Shown: in pieces, positions 16,877-24,749 of the stretch
How positions within the stretch are numbered: the stretch's first letter is position 1
How the letters are laid out: each line of letters opens with the position of its first letter
Assembly: GCA_031426215.1 (NCBI GenBank)
Contig: JANPKU010000095.1
Coordinates: 1-64,000, forward strand
Direction of reading: 5' to 3'
Length of the DNA stretch: 64,000 nt
Origin: Sva-07 sp031426215
GTDB taxonomy: Bacteria; Actinomycetota; Acidimicrobiia; Acidimicrobiales; Ilumatobacteraceae
Made by a program: the position numbers and the translations under genes
Notes under the pieces: generated by a model
Told to the model about the DNA's origin: nothing
The model's database searches: none
The model's input: the letters and a program-made list of their open reading frames with translations, nothing else

Positions 16877-17556
16877 CAGACGCCCCCTTCAGTAGTCGTC
16901 GTTACCCCTGTGCCGATGCTATCTGCACCGGTGATGCCACCGGCTTCCACCATGATCGCCTCGAGCGTGGCCTGCTGCTCGGCAGCGCGGCGGACGTGCT
17001 CGGGTGTGGTGATCAGCGACTGCAGCAGCATCTCGCCGTCGCGCCAGTCGTCGAATTCGTCCTGGAGGATGAAGTTGATCGACCGGATCGTGGGTGCGTC
17101 GGTGATCTCGCTCGTGTTGTTGCGGTGGTAGGTGTACGCCGCGATGAATCGGGGGATCAGGACCCGGTAGACACCGACCAACTTCTCGATGGTGAGTTCG
17201 GGGGCCTCCGGCTCGGTCATCGCTTCGATGAAGCGCTCCATCGCTTCGTTCGCTGGCACGGTGAGACGCTCGGGCTTCATCTCCCGGAGTTCGGGGAGGC
17301 GCTTGTGCCACAGGTCGGCATGCCAGGCGTGGTGGTAGCAGTGCGTGCCGAGGCGCATCTTCACGTCGAGTTCGGGCACGGTGGCCACCCAGCCGCCGAG
17401 CGCTTCGAACAGCTTCATCTCGGTCCACTTGTAGTTGCCGACGCGCCGCGCCGTCTCCTCGACGCTGAACGATCCGGGGATGTCGCGCCGGTCCCAGGGC
17501 GCGAACGGCGCCCGTGCGGTCGATTCGGTGTCGGACCTGACCGGCGCGTTCCCCAT
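16876..17556 (-). CDS. Second ferritin-like helical protein (degenerate diiron site)
   Basis: From ATG 17556 it has 226 residues; the frame is open further upstream, but that part is non-homologous and crosses repeat A4. Helical segments RLGTHCYHHAWHADLWHKRL, IPRFIAAYTYHRNNTSEITD and INFILQDEFDDWRDGEMLLQ align with ferritin-like bundles. Some ligand positions differ from the E/ExxH rule (His-rich YHHAWH, DEFDDWRD), so it may be a partner or an inactive subunit of the canonical protein at 16013. It is first in a coupled three-gene operon. Confidence 0.7.
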   Translation of the reverse strand: MGNAPVRSDTESTARAPFAPWDRRDIPGSFSVEETARRVGNYKWTEMKLFEALGGWVATVPELDVKMRLGTHCYHHAWHADLWHKRLPELREMKPERLTVPANEAMERFIEAMTEPEAPELTIEKLVGVYRVLIPRFIAAYTYHRNNTSEITDAPTIRSINFILQDEFDDWRDGEMLLQSLITTPEHVRRAAEQQATLEAIMVEAGGITGADSIGTGVTTTTEGGV

Positions 17557-17605
17557 GGGCGCGACGCTACTCACGCAAGGTTGCGCGGCTTCCACCCGAG
17601 TGTGC

Positions 17606-17643
17606 GATGAGCCAACCGCCCGAGTACCGGCTGTTCGCTCATC
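17606..17643. repeat. 38-bp palindromic repeat, copy A4
   Basis: Arms GATGAGCCAA / TGTTCGCTCATC with inner CCGCCCGAGTACCGGC. It lies between the stop of the UbiB/ABC1 kinase (17669) and the start of the diiron operon (17556), both on the minus strand. Confidence 0.85.
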
Positions 17644-17668
17644 GCCTCGGTGCGGACGCGGACGGGCG

Positions 17669-19120
17669 TCAGGCGATCGGGCGGCCGGCGTGCCAGGCGG
17701 CTTCGGCGGCGCCGAGGTCGGTGGCGGGCTCGCCGTCGGCGATGTACTCGAGCAACATCCCACGCCACGGACCGGTGGCTTCGAGCTTGCCGAGGATCGC
17801 GCTGACACCCCACACCACGCGGTCGAGGATCACGAAGCTCGGCGGCATGTTGAGCTGCTCAATCACGGGGCCGTGCGGACCTTGCACGTCGAAGATCTTG
17901 GCGATCGTGTCGCGCATCCAGTCACGGGTGAACGTGAAGTTGTCGGTGAGGTACGGGATGTACGGACTCGAGACGTAGTCGTACACGAGCGTCGGATCGA
18001 GCCCGTGGCCGGTCGGTAGGAAGTTCGATCGCACCATCTCGCGCACGAGCAGCTCGGGGTCGCGGTCGACGATGATCGCATCGACGGTCGGGCGCAATGT
18101 CTCCCATTCGCCCGGCGCCCACCGCTTGACGAGGCCGAAGTCGAGGAACGACACGCTGCCGTCGTGGTGGAACTTGTAGTTGCCGGGATGGGGGTCGCCG
18201 TTGAAGATGCCGTGGCGCATGATGGCGCCCTGAGCGAACCGCCAGATCACCTCGCCTGCGCGCTGCTTGGTCTCGTACGACACGGTGTTGCGGAACTGAT
18301 CGAACGTCATGCCGTCGATCCATTCGGTGGTCAGCACACGCTCGCTGCACAGCTCGGGCACGAGTTTTGGGATACGCACCCACGGGTGGCCCTGGAATCG
18401 CGCCTCGAACTCGGCGAGGTTGGCCGCCTCGATCGAGTAGTCGAGTTCTTCGCGCATGCGTTCGCGCAGCTCGTCGACGAGACCCTTGGCGTCGAGGCCC
18501 TTCAGCATCATCGAGGAGAACATCGCGTACATCACCTCGGCGGCGTCGAGGTCGCTCTCGATCGCCTCGTGTACGCCCGGGTACTGCACTTTGACCGCCA
18601 CGTCGCGTCCGTCGTGGGTGATCGCCCGGTGGACCTGACCGATCGAGGCCGCAGCGACCGGCATGTCCTGCCAGTCGAGGAACAACTTCTCGGGCGGCTT
18701 GCCGAAGTCACCCTTCACGACACTCGCAGCGAGCGTAGGGGCCATCGGTGCAGCATCGGCCTGCAGCGTGGCGAGCGCTTCTTGCGCCTCGTCGGGCAGC
18801 GCCTCGAAGATGAACGAGATCAGCTGGCCCGCCTTCATCAGCACGCCTTTCATCTCACCGAGTTCCCTGGCGACGTCTTCTGCCGTGCGGATCGCGAACT
18901 GCTCGTCGAGCTCGGCGCGACGTTCTTCGGCCGACCCGATGCCCCGCACCCGAGACACGGCGAACCGGGCGGAGTTGCGAGCGGAGAGCTTCCAGATGCG
19001 CGCCGACCGGTTGAACCGACTCGTCAGCGGAGATTCCTTCGCCTGCTGCGCGGCGGCGCCGAGTCCGGCGGCCAGCGCGAGCACCGATGCGAGGCCAGCG
19101 ACCGCCTTACGTTGCATCAC
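17669..19120 (-). CDS. UbiB/ABC1/AarF family atypical kinase
   Basis: This 483-residue protein shows the ABC1 family hallmarks: MKGVLMKAGQLISFIFEALP (KxGQ motif), MPVAAASIGQVHRAITHDGR (Ala-rich nucleotide loop and lysine region), VAVKVQYPGV, IFNGDPHPGNYKFHHDG (catalytic loop) and SVSFLDFGLVKRW (DFG). N-terminal residues 8-24 are hydrophobic and may anchor it. The family acts in isoprenoid-quinone or lipid metabolism and has ATPase activity. Its ATG overlaps the stop of a small upstream gene (ATGA). Confidence 0.9.
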   Translation of the reverse strand: MMQRKAVAGLASVLALAAGLGAAAQQAKESPLTSRFNRSARIWKLSARNSARFAVSRVRGIGSAEERRAELDEQFAIRTAEDVARELGEMKGVLMKAGQLISFIFEALPDEAQEALATLQADAAPMAPTLAASVVKGDFGKPPEKLFLDWQDMPVAAASIGQVHRAITHDGRDVAVKVQYPGVHEAIESDLDAAEVMYAMFSSMMLKGLDAKGLVDELRERMREELDYSIEAANLAEFEARFQGHPWVRIPKLVPELCSERVLTTEWIDGMTFDQFRNTVSYETKQRAGEVIWRFAQGAIMRHGIFNGDPHPGNYKFHHDGSVSFLDFGLVKRWAPGEWETLRPTVDAIIVDRDPELLVREMVRSNFLPTGHGLDPTLVYDYVSSPYIPYLTDNFTFTRDWMRDTIAKIFDVQGPHGPVIEQLNMPPSFVILDRVVWGVSAILGKLEATGPWRGMLLEYIADGEPATDLGAAEAAWHAGRPIA

Positions 19121-19374
19121 ACTCGCCGAGCGGTGGGATCGGTCGCAAGGACGTGTTCGGGGATCGGCTCGCCGGTCACTTCGTCGGTCCAGTACGTGCC
19201 GTCGGACAGTCGTTGCAGCGCAGTTTCGACCGCCGCAAGATCACGTTCGACCAGATCGAAGTCGACGTCGTGCGATTGGTCTGTTCGAGATGTCCCAGGG
19301 GACTCGGCGGAGCCGGTCCCGAGCACATCTCGAACGATCGGCGGCGTTGTCGGCTCGGGAAATGAGTCGGTCAC
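19117..19374 (-). CDS. Small protein upstream of UbiB kinase (TraR/DksA-like tail)
   Basis: From GTG 19374 the protein has 85 residues and overlaps the kinase start by four bases. The C-terminal half FDLVERDLAAVETALQRLSD, then GTYWTDEVTGEPIPEHVLA, resembles the segment of TraR/DksA-like proteins just before the zinc finger ('ALxRLxDGTYGxCxxTGxPI...'), but the cysteines are replaced, so no zinc site exists. A longer frame upstream has no support. Function unknown; coupled to the kinase. Confidence 0.6.
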   Translation of the reverse strand: MTDSFPEPTTPPIVRDVLGTGSAESPGTSRTDQSHDVDFDLVERDLAAVETALQRLSDGTYWTDEVTGEPIPEHVLATDPTARRV

Positions 19375-19444
19375 GCAGGCAAGGCTAGTCGCTCGTCGAA
19401 CGGGGACCCGGCGGGCCGAGGCGCGGCGCAATAGTGTCGGCGCC

Positions 19445-20365
19445 GTGGCGCAGCGTCGGCGAGCAGGATCGAAGTGGGCCGACTTCCCGCTCGCTGTCGT
19501 CATGCTGGCCCCGTCGGCCCTGATCCTCGGGGTGTTCGTGCTGTACCCGCTCGGTCGGGCGGTCTGGCTCGGCCAGCAGCGGTGTGACAACTTCGGTGAC
19601 AACTGCGTCTCGCAGGGCTTCGGGCAGTACGTCGACCTGTTCCGCAGCACCGAATTCCAGAACGCGCTCGAGGTCACGATCAGGTTCGCGCTCATCACGG
19701 TGCCCGCTGGGGTGATCCTCGGTGTCGGTCTGGCCGTGCTCGCAGACAAGTATCTGAGCGGGATCGGAGCGTTCCGGGCCGTGTTCTCGTCCACCGTCGC
19801 CACCTCGGTCGCAGTTGCGAGCTTGATGTGGTTGTTCCTGTTGCAGCCGTCGGTCGGCGCGCTCGCCAACGTCGGGTGGTTCAGTTCGCTGTTCCCGTCG
19901 GTGAAGAGTCCTGGATGGCTGCAGGATCCCGGTACCGCACTGTGGGCGGTGAGCGCGTCGAGCGTGTGGGCGAACCTCGGCTTCACGTTCATCCTGGTCA
20001 CGGCGGGGCTGCAGTCGATCCCGCGCGACCTCCACGAGGCGGCGGCGGTCGACGGTGCCGGCGGTATCCGTCGCTTCTGGTCGATCACCGTGCCGATGCT
20101 CGGCCCCACCTTGTTGTTCGTGATGATCGTGTCGTCGACCCGAGCGTTCCAGGCCTATGGCGAGATCGACCTGCTCACCGGGGGAGGTCCGCAGCCGACG
20201 AATCCAACGACCACCATCCCATATTTCATCTACGGACAGAACTCACCGATCCGCAACGACGCCGGTCTGCAAGCGGGTTCCGCCGTCCTGCTGTTCGTAC
20301 TGCTGCTCGTCCTGTCCGGCTTGCAACTCGCAGGCATCGGAAAGCGGGTGCACTATGGCGATTGA
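19445..20365 (+). CDS. ABC transporter permease, MalF/UgpA type
   Basis: A GTG at 19445 gives 306 residues with six hydrophobic segments and the EAA loop (LHEAAAVDGAGGIRRFWSIT, about 195-215), which contacts the ATPase. The frame is open over 1.2 kb further upstream, but that is antisense to the kinase. It pairs with the next gene (11-base overlap) and the binding lipoprotein; the layout is a CUT1-type sugar or glycerol-phosphate importer. The extra loop LGQQRCDNFGDNCVSQGFGQ between helices 1 and 2 has a cysteine pair that could form a periplasmic disulfide. Confidence 0.88.
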   Translation: MAQRRRAGSKWADFPLAVVMLAPSALILGVFVLYPLGRAVWLGQQRCDNFGDNCVSQGFGQYVDLFRSTEFQNALEVTIRFALITVPAGVILGVGLAVLADKYLSGIGAFRAVFSSTVATSVAVASLMWLFLLQPSVGALANVGWFSSLFPSVKSPGWLQDPGTALWAVSASSVWANLGFTFILVTAGLQSIPRDLHEAAAVDGAGGIRRFWSITVPMLGPTLLFVMIVSSTRAFQAYGEIDLLTGGGPQPTNPTTTIPYFIYGQNSPIRNDAGLQAGSAVLLFVLLLVLSGLQLAGIGKRVHYGD

Positions 20366-21254
20366 CGTCGTCGACGACGAGGCACCGATCGCGCCTTTAG
20401 TGCCAGCTGTGCGGCGGAATCCGAGGCAGTCGTTCGACGAGCCCTCCGGGCCGGGGCGGATCGGACGCTACGCGCTGCTCTGCCTCGTCACGTTCGTCGT
20501 GCTGTTCCCGATCTACACCACGGTCGTTGCTGCATTGAAGCCGGGCAGCGAAGTGCTGAAGAACCCGCTGCTGCCGACGGCGGTGACATTCGACGTCCTG
20601 GTCGATGCCTGGAACGAGGGACGGCTCGGCCGGTACTTGTTGAACTCGTTCGTGGTGGCATTCGTGGTGACCATCGCCCAGGTGATCACGTCGGTACTCG
20701 CTGCGTACGCGTTCGCGATCCTCGAGTTCCCCGGTAAGCGAGCGGTGTTCCTCGTCTTCGTTGCGACGCTGCTCGTGCCCGCCGAGGCGACCCTCGTCGT
20801 CAACCTCGACACGATCGACGGCCTCGGGTGGCTCAACACCTACCAGGGGCTGGCTGTGCCGTTCCTGGCCACGGCTTTCGGCATCTTCCTGCTGCGTCAG
20901 GTGTTCCTCACGTTGCCGCGCGACCTGCGCGACGCGGCAGCGATCGATGGTGTCGGACACCTCGGATTCCTTCGTCACGTCGCAGTGCCGCTGGTGCGGC
21001 CGACGATCGGTGCGCTCGCGCTGTTCAGTTTCCTCGGAACGTGGAACCAGTATCTGTGGCCGAACCTGGTGATCAACGAGGCCGACATGAACACCGTGCA
21101 GAGCGGGCTGCGGTTGCTCAGCCGTTCGAGCCTCTCGGAGCCCAATCTCGTGATGGCCGGCACGGTGATCGCAGCGGTTCCGATCTTCGTGGCGCTGTTC
21201 GTGTTCCAACGCCAACTCGTGCGTGGGCTCACTGCAGGTGCCGTGAAAGGATGA
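20355..21254 (+). CDS. ABC transporter permease, MalG/UgpE type
   Basis: From ATG 20355, 299 residues with six hydrophobic segments and the EAA-type loop RDLRDAAAIDGVGHLGFLRH VAVPL around residues 200-220. It overlaps the first permease by 11 bases and is followed four bases later by the binding protein. Together they form the membrane channel of a CUT1-type importer. The N-terminal ~45 residues are hydrophilic and variable. Confidence 0.88.
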   Translation: MAIDVVDDEAPIAPLVPAVRRNPRQSFDEPSGPGRIGRYALLCLVTFVVLFPIYTTVVAALKPGSEVLKNPLLPTAVTFDVLVDAWNEGRLGRYLLNSFVVAFVVTIAQVITSVLAAYAFAILEFPGKRAVFLVFVATLLVPAEATLVVNLDTIDGLGWLNTYQGLAVPFLATAFGIFLLRQVFLTLPRDLRDAAAIDGVGHLGFLRHVAVPLVRPTIGALALFSFLGTWNQYLWPNLVINEADMNTVQSGLRLLSRSSLSEPNLVMAGTVIAAVPIFVALFVFQRQLVRGLTAGAVKG

Positions 21255-21258
21255 GCTG

Positions 21259-22839
21259 ATGTGCCCTTCGTCTTGCGTTCACCCTCGTGGCACTGTCCGC
21301 CGCCGCCCGTTGCTGCGCCTGGTGGCGCTCACGGTGGTCGCCGGTTCGGTCGCAGCGGCCTGCTCGTCGGGTGAGTCTGCGCTGGAGATCGACAGCGGCG
21401 GCGGTTCGACCACGGCGACCACGGTGACCGTGGCACCTGACGCAACGACGAGCGCCAGCACCGACACCACCGGGGCGCCAGACGACACGGCGCTCGCCTC
21501 GACCACCACCGTGGCGCCGCTGGCGCAGTTCCCCGACTGTCCGACCGACGCGCTCGAGTCGGCCGCCGGCCCCGTGGAAATCACGTTCTGGCACGGGATG
21601 AATGACGTGCTCGAAGACTCGCTCATCGAACTGACCGATGCCTACAACGCCAGTCAGGACCGGGTGAAGGTCACCCTGCAGAACCAGACCGGCTACGACG
21701 CGGCGATCGACAAGTACATCCAGTCGAGCCCCGAGAGCCGGCCCGACATGATCCAGGTCCCCGAATATTCGCTGCAGTCCTTCGCCCAGTCCGACACGCT
21801 GATCCCCATCGCCGCGTGCGTCGAGTCGAGTGGCTTCGACACGTCGGCGTTTCTCGATCGGGCGATCGACGCCTACACCTGGCAGGGCGTGCAATGGGCC
21901 ATGCCGTTCAATGTGAGCAACCCGGTGCTCTACTACCTCCGACCGAAGTTCGAGGCTGCCGGTCTCGATGCGGACACCTCGCCGATCACCCTCGACGACC
22001 TGCGTGCGACATCGCAGCAGATCGTCGACAGCGGGTCGGCGACGTATGGGCTCGTGCTCGACTCCGGAACGAATTCCGGCGGCGGCTGGTTCCTCGAGCA
22101 GTGGTTCGCGCGGGCCGGTGAGCCGTACGCCGACAATCAGAACGGCCGCAGCGCCCCCGCCACCGAAGTCCTGTTCGACAGTGCTTCCGGAGTCGAGTTG
22201 TTGACGTTCCTCCAGGACATGATCAACGACGGCCTGGCGGTGTCGATCGGTGACAACGCCAGCGGGCAAGACACCTTCTTGAAGCTGATCGATCCGGCCG
22301 CTGACGGTGCGATGACGATCGGTTCGAGCGCTGCACTCGGCGGCGTGCTCGGCGCGATCGATGGCGGGCTGGCGCCCGGATTGACTGCTGCCGACGTCGG
22401 GATCGGCCCCATGCCCGGGCCGAGCCCTGAGCCGGGAGTGAATCTCGGTGGCGCGTCGTTGTGGATCGTCGATGGCAAGGGCGACGAGAAAGCTGCAGCA
22501 TCGTGGGAGTACATCACGTACCTGATCACCGCTGAGGCGCAATCACAGTGGGCGTCGAGGACCGGCTACGTGCCTGTTCGTAGCGATGCAGTCGACCTCG
22601 AACCGTTGCTGAGCACCTATGCAGAGGATCCACGTTTCAAGGTGGCGTTCGATCAGATGGTCGGTGAGGTCGGCAGCGAGGTGTCACTGGCGCCCGTCCT
22701 GGGGCCACAACGTGAGGTCCGAGTGGCCACAGCGAATGCGACGGCGGCGATTTTCAACGGCGCCGACGTTGCCACATCGCTTGCCGACGCAGTCGCCCAG
22801 GCCAACTCACTGATCGCCAGCTACAACCAGCGCAACTGA
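21259..22839 (+). CDS. Extracellular solute-binding lipoprotein (family 1)
   Basis: This 526-residue protein has a signal sequence and lipobox VAAAC (lipid-attached Cys35), a Thr/Ser-rich linker to about residue 95, then a family-1 solute-binding domain (EITFWHGMNDVLEDSLIELT, YNASQDRVKVTLQNQTGYDA, IPIAACVESSGFDTSAFLDR). The ligand is probably a sugar or glycerol-3-phosphate-type molecule, as in UgpB/MalE-like clusters. It is about 80-100 residues longer than usual because of the linker. No ATP-binding subunit is adjacent, so a shared ATPase elsewhere is expected. Confidence 0.88.
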   Translation: MCPSSCVHPRGTVRRRPLLRLVALTVVAGSVAAACSSGESALEIDSGGGSTTATTVTVAPDATTSASTDTTGAPDDTALASTTTVAPLAQFPDCPTDALESAAGPVEITFWHGMNDVLEDSLIELTDAYNASQDRVKVTLQNQTGYDAAIDKYIQSSPESRPDMIQVPEYSLQSFAQSDTLIPIAACVESSGFDTSAFLDRAIDAYTWQGVQWAMPFNVSNPVLYYLRPKFEAAGLDADTSPITLDDLRATSQQIVDSGSATYGLVLDSGTNSGGGWFLEQWFARAGEPYADNQNGRSAPATEVLFDSASGVELLTFLQDMINDGLAVSIGDNASGQDTFLKLIDPAADGAMTIGSSAALGGVLGAIDGGLAPGLTAADVGIGPMPGPSPEPGVNLGGASLWIVDGKGDEKAAASWEYITYLITAEAQSQWASRTGYVPVRSDAVDLEPLLSTYAEDPRFKVAFDQMVGEVGSEVSLAPVLGPQREVRVATANATAAIFNGADVATSLADAVAQANSLIASYNQRN

Positions 22840-22842
22840 TTG

Positions 22843-22885
22843 CCGAAACGAAACTGCGGGGTCAGACCGCTCAGTTTCATTTCGG
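22843..22885. terminator. Inverted repeat downstream of the ABC operon (repeat family B, copy 2)
   Basis: Outer arms CCGAAACGAAACTG and CAGTTTCATTTCGG pair with one mismatch; the inner part is CGGGGTC-A-GACCGCT. The whole element is 43 bases, symmetric about A22864. It starts four bases after the lipoprotein stop. It shares the core GGGGTCAGACC with the inverted repeat at 10859 but has different arms. It could terminate the ABC operon. Confidence 0.6.
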
Positions 22886-22906
22886 TCCGCCGGTAGCGTC
22901 GGCGCC

Positions 22907-23467
22907 ATGGCTACAGCGTTCCCCCCGTTCGATGGTTCCGCTTCCAAGCAGCAGGACTTCAAGGAAGCGCCCGAGATGGGCATCGACCCGTCGAAGCGCT
23001 ACACCGCCAAGCTCGACACGAGCCTCGGTGAGATCGTGATCGCGCTCGACGCGATCAAGGCGCCCAAGACCGTCAACAACTTCGTGTTCCTGGCGCTCAA
23101 CCATTACTACGACGGCGTGATCTTCCACCGGATCATCAAGGGCTTCATGTGCCAGGGCGGCGACCCGACCGGTACCGGCCGTGGCGGCCCCGGCTATCGC
23201 TTCGACGACGAGTTGCCCAAGCCTCGCGAGTATCAGGTCGGCTCGGTCGCCATGGCCAACGCGGGCCCGAACACCAACGGCAGCCAGTTCTTCATCGTGT
23301 CGGGCCCGTCCGGCGTCGGCCTGCCTCCCGCCTACAGCTTGTTCGGTCAGGTCGTGAAGGGCCTCGAGATCGTCGACCAGATGCAGGGCGTGCCGACTGG
23401 TGGAGGCGACAAGCCGAAGACCGACGTGGTCATCAACACGGTTGCCATCACCGTCGCCGACGACTGA
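22907..23467 (+). CDS. Cyclophilin-type peptidyl-prolyl isomerase
   Basis: This 186-residue cytoplasmic protein has the cyclophilin core: FVFLALNHYYDGVIFHRIIK, GFMCQGGDPTGTGRGGPGYR, SVAMANAGPNTNGSQFFIVS and YSLFGQVVKGLEIVDQM. The catalytic Arg (FHRII) and the Q/F (SQFFI) residues are present. No signal peptide, so a cytoplasmic folding role is likely. The first ~35 residues are a variable lead. The next gene begins 23 bases later. Confidence 0.95.
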   Translation: MATAFPPFDGSASKQQDFKEAPEMGIDPSKRYTAKLDTSLGEIVIALDAIKAPKTVNNFVFLALNHYYDGVIFHRIIKGFMCQGGDPTGTGRGGPGYRFDDELPKPREYQVGSVAMANAGPNTNGSQFFIVSGPSGVGLPPAYSLFGQVVKGLEIVDQMQGVPTGGGDKPKTDVVINTVAITVADD

Positions 23468-23489
23468 CCAGCTGGCTACGGTCGCGGCG

Positions 23490-24746
23490 ATGGCCTCGTC
23501 CGCACAGATCTCGAATGCGCAGGCGCGGCGGCTCGCACTCGGCGCTCAAGGCTTCAGCGAGCCACGACCCATCGGGCGCGTCGACCGGCGCCATCTGCGC
23601 CGGGCCGTCGACCGGATGGGTCTCATCCAGATCGATTCGGTCAACGTGCTCGTTCGGAGCCAGGAGCTGCCGCTCTTCGCCCGGTTGGGACCGCATTCGC
23701 GAACCTTGATCGACGACGCCACGCGCCGTGGTGACCTGTTCGAATTCTGGGTGCACGAGGCGTGCCACGTGCCGATCGACATGTACCCACTGCAGCGGTG
23801 GGCGATGGTGGAACATCCGCGCTGGAAGTCGCTGCGCGCGTGGGCAGCAGCGAACCACACGCTCGTTGCGAATGTGCTCGACCGGGTGCGTTCCGACGGC
23901 CCGATCGTGGCGAGCGATCTCGAGATGCGCGACCGACCGAAGGGCACGTGGTGGGACTGGGACGACGGCAAGCTCGCGCTCGAGCACCTGTTCCGTACCG
24001 GCGAGGTCGCAGCTCGCCGGCGACCGAACGATTTCGCTCGGCTGTACGACCTCGCCGAACGCGTGATCCCGGCTGATGTGCTTGCTCGCCCTGGTCTCCC
24101 GGCGCGCGAGGCCAAGAAGGAGCTGCTCGTCCGAGCGGCCCGGCATCACGGTGTGGGCACGGCATCGGATCTCACCGACTATCACCGCTTGTCGCACACC
24201 CGGGAGCTGCTGTCGGAACTCGTCGAGGAAGGGCGCCTCGTGCCCGCGAAGGTCGAGGGGTGGTCGAAGCCGGCCTTCCTGCATCCCGGTGCCGTGATCC
24301 CTCGACGGGTCACCGCCCGAGCCCTGTTGAGCCCATTCGATCCGGTGGTGTGGAATCGCGACCGCGTCGAGCGGCTGTTCGGCTTCCGCTACCGCATCGA
24401 GATCTACGTGCCGGCCGCCAAGCGCCAATACGGGTACTACGTGTTGCCGTTCCTGCTCGGCGATGAAGTGGTCGCCCGAGTCGACCTCAAAGCGGATCGT
24501 GCGACGGGCAGGCTCCTGGTGCAGAGCGCGTTCGGGGAACCCGGGATCGAAGAGCGATACGTCGCGGACGAACTCGCCGCGGAACTCGCATTGATGGCGC
24601 AGTGGCTCGGACTCGATGCAGGCATCGAGGTGGCCGGTCGGGGCGATCTCTCGACGGCACTCAGAGCCGCCGTGCGGAACTCCCCCACGTTTGTGTTGCA
24701 TTCCGGGCGGGCCGTCCCACCGAAATTGCCACGCAAACGTGGGTGA
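23490..24746 (+). CDS. AlkX/YcaQ-type DNA glycosylase (HTH_42 family)
   Basis: From ATG 23490, 418 residues. The N-terminal winged-helix DNA-binding repeats contain RMGLIQIDSVNVLVRSQELP: QID at residues 47-49 is the QxD catalytic motif of YcaQ/AlkX, as opposed to QxQ in AlkZ. Other family blocks: DLFEFWVHEACHVPIDMYPL, PKGTWWDWDDGKLALEHLF and LLSPFDPVVWNRDRVERLFG. Such enzymes excise alkylated bases and can unhook interstrand crosslinks. An isolated copy beside the cyclophilin gene; no self-resistance cluster is nearby, so a house-keeping repair role is likely. Confidence 0.88.
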   Translation: MASSAQISNAQARRLALGAQGFSEPRPIGRVDRRHLRRAVDRMGLIQIDSVNVLVRSQELPLFARLGPHSRTLIDDATRRGDLFEFWVHEACHVPIDMYPLQRWAMVEHPRWKSLRAWAAANHTLVANVLDRVRSDGPIVASDLEMRDRPKGTWWDWDDGKLALEHLFRTGEVAARRRPNDFARLYDLAERVIPADVLARPGLPAREAKKELLVRAARHHGVGTASDLTDYHRLSHTRELLSELVEEGRLVPAKVEGWSKPAFLHPGAVIPRRVTARALLSPFDPVVWNRDRVERLFGFRYRIEIYVPAAKRQYGYYVLPFLLGDEVVARVDLKADRATGRLLVQSAFGEPGIEERYVADELAAELALMAQWLGLDAGIEVAGRGDLSTALRAAVRNSPTFVLHSGRAVPPKLPRKRG

Positions 24747-24749
24747 ACG

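Noticed and set aside
18164..19444. Plus-strand open frame of over 400 codons upstream of the first ABC permease
   Set aside because: It lies antisense to the UbiB kinase, whose motifs (KAGQ, GDPHPGN, DFG) are certain; the frame is open only because of GC-rich third positions.
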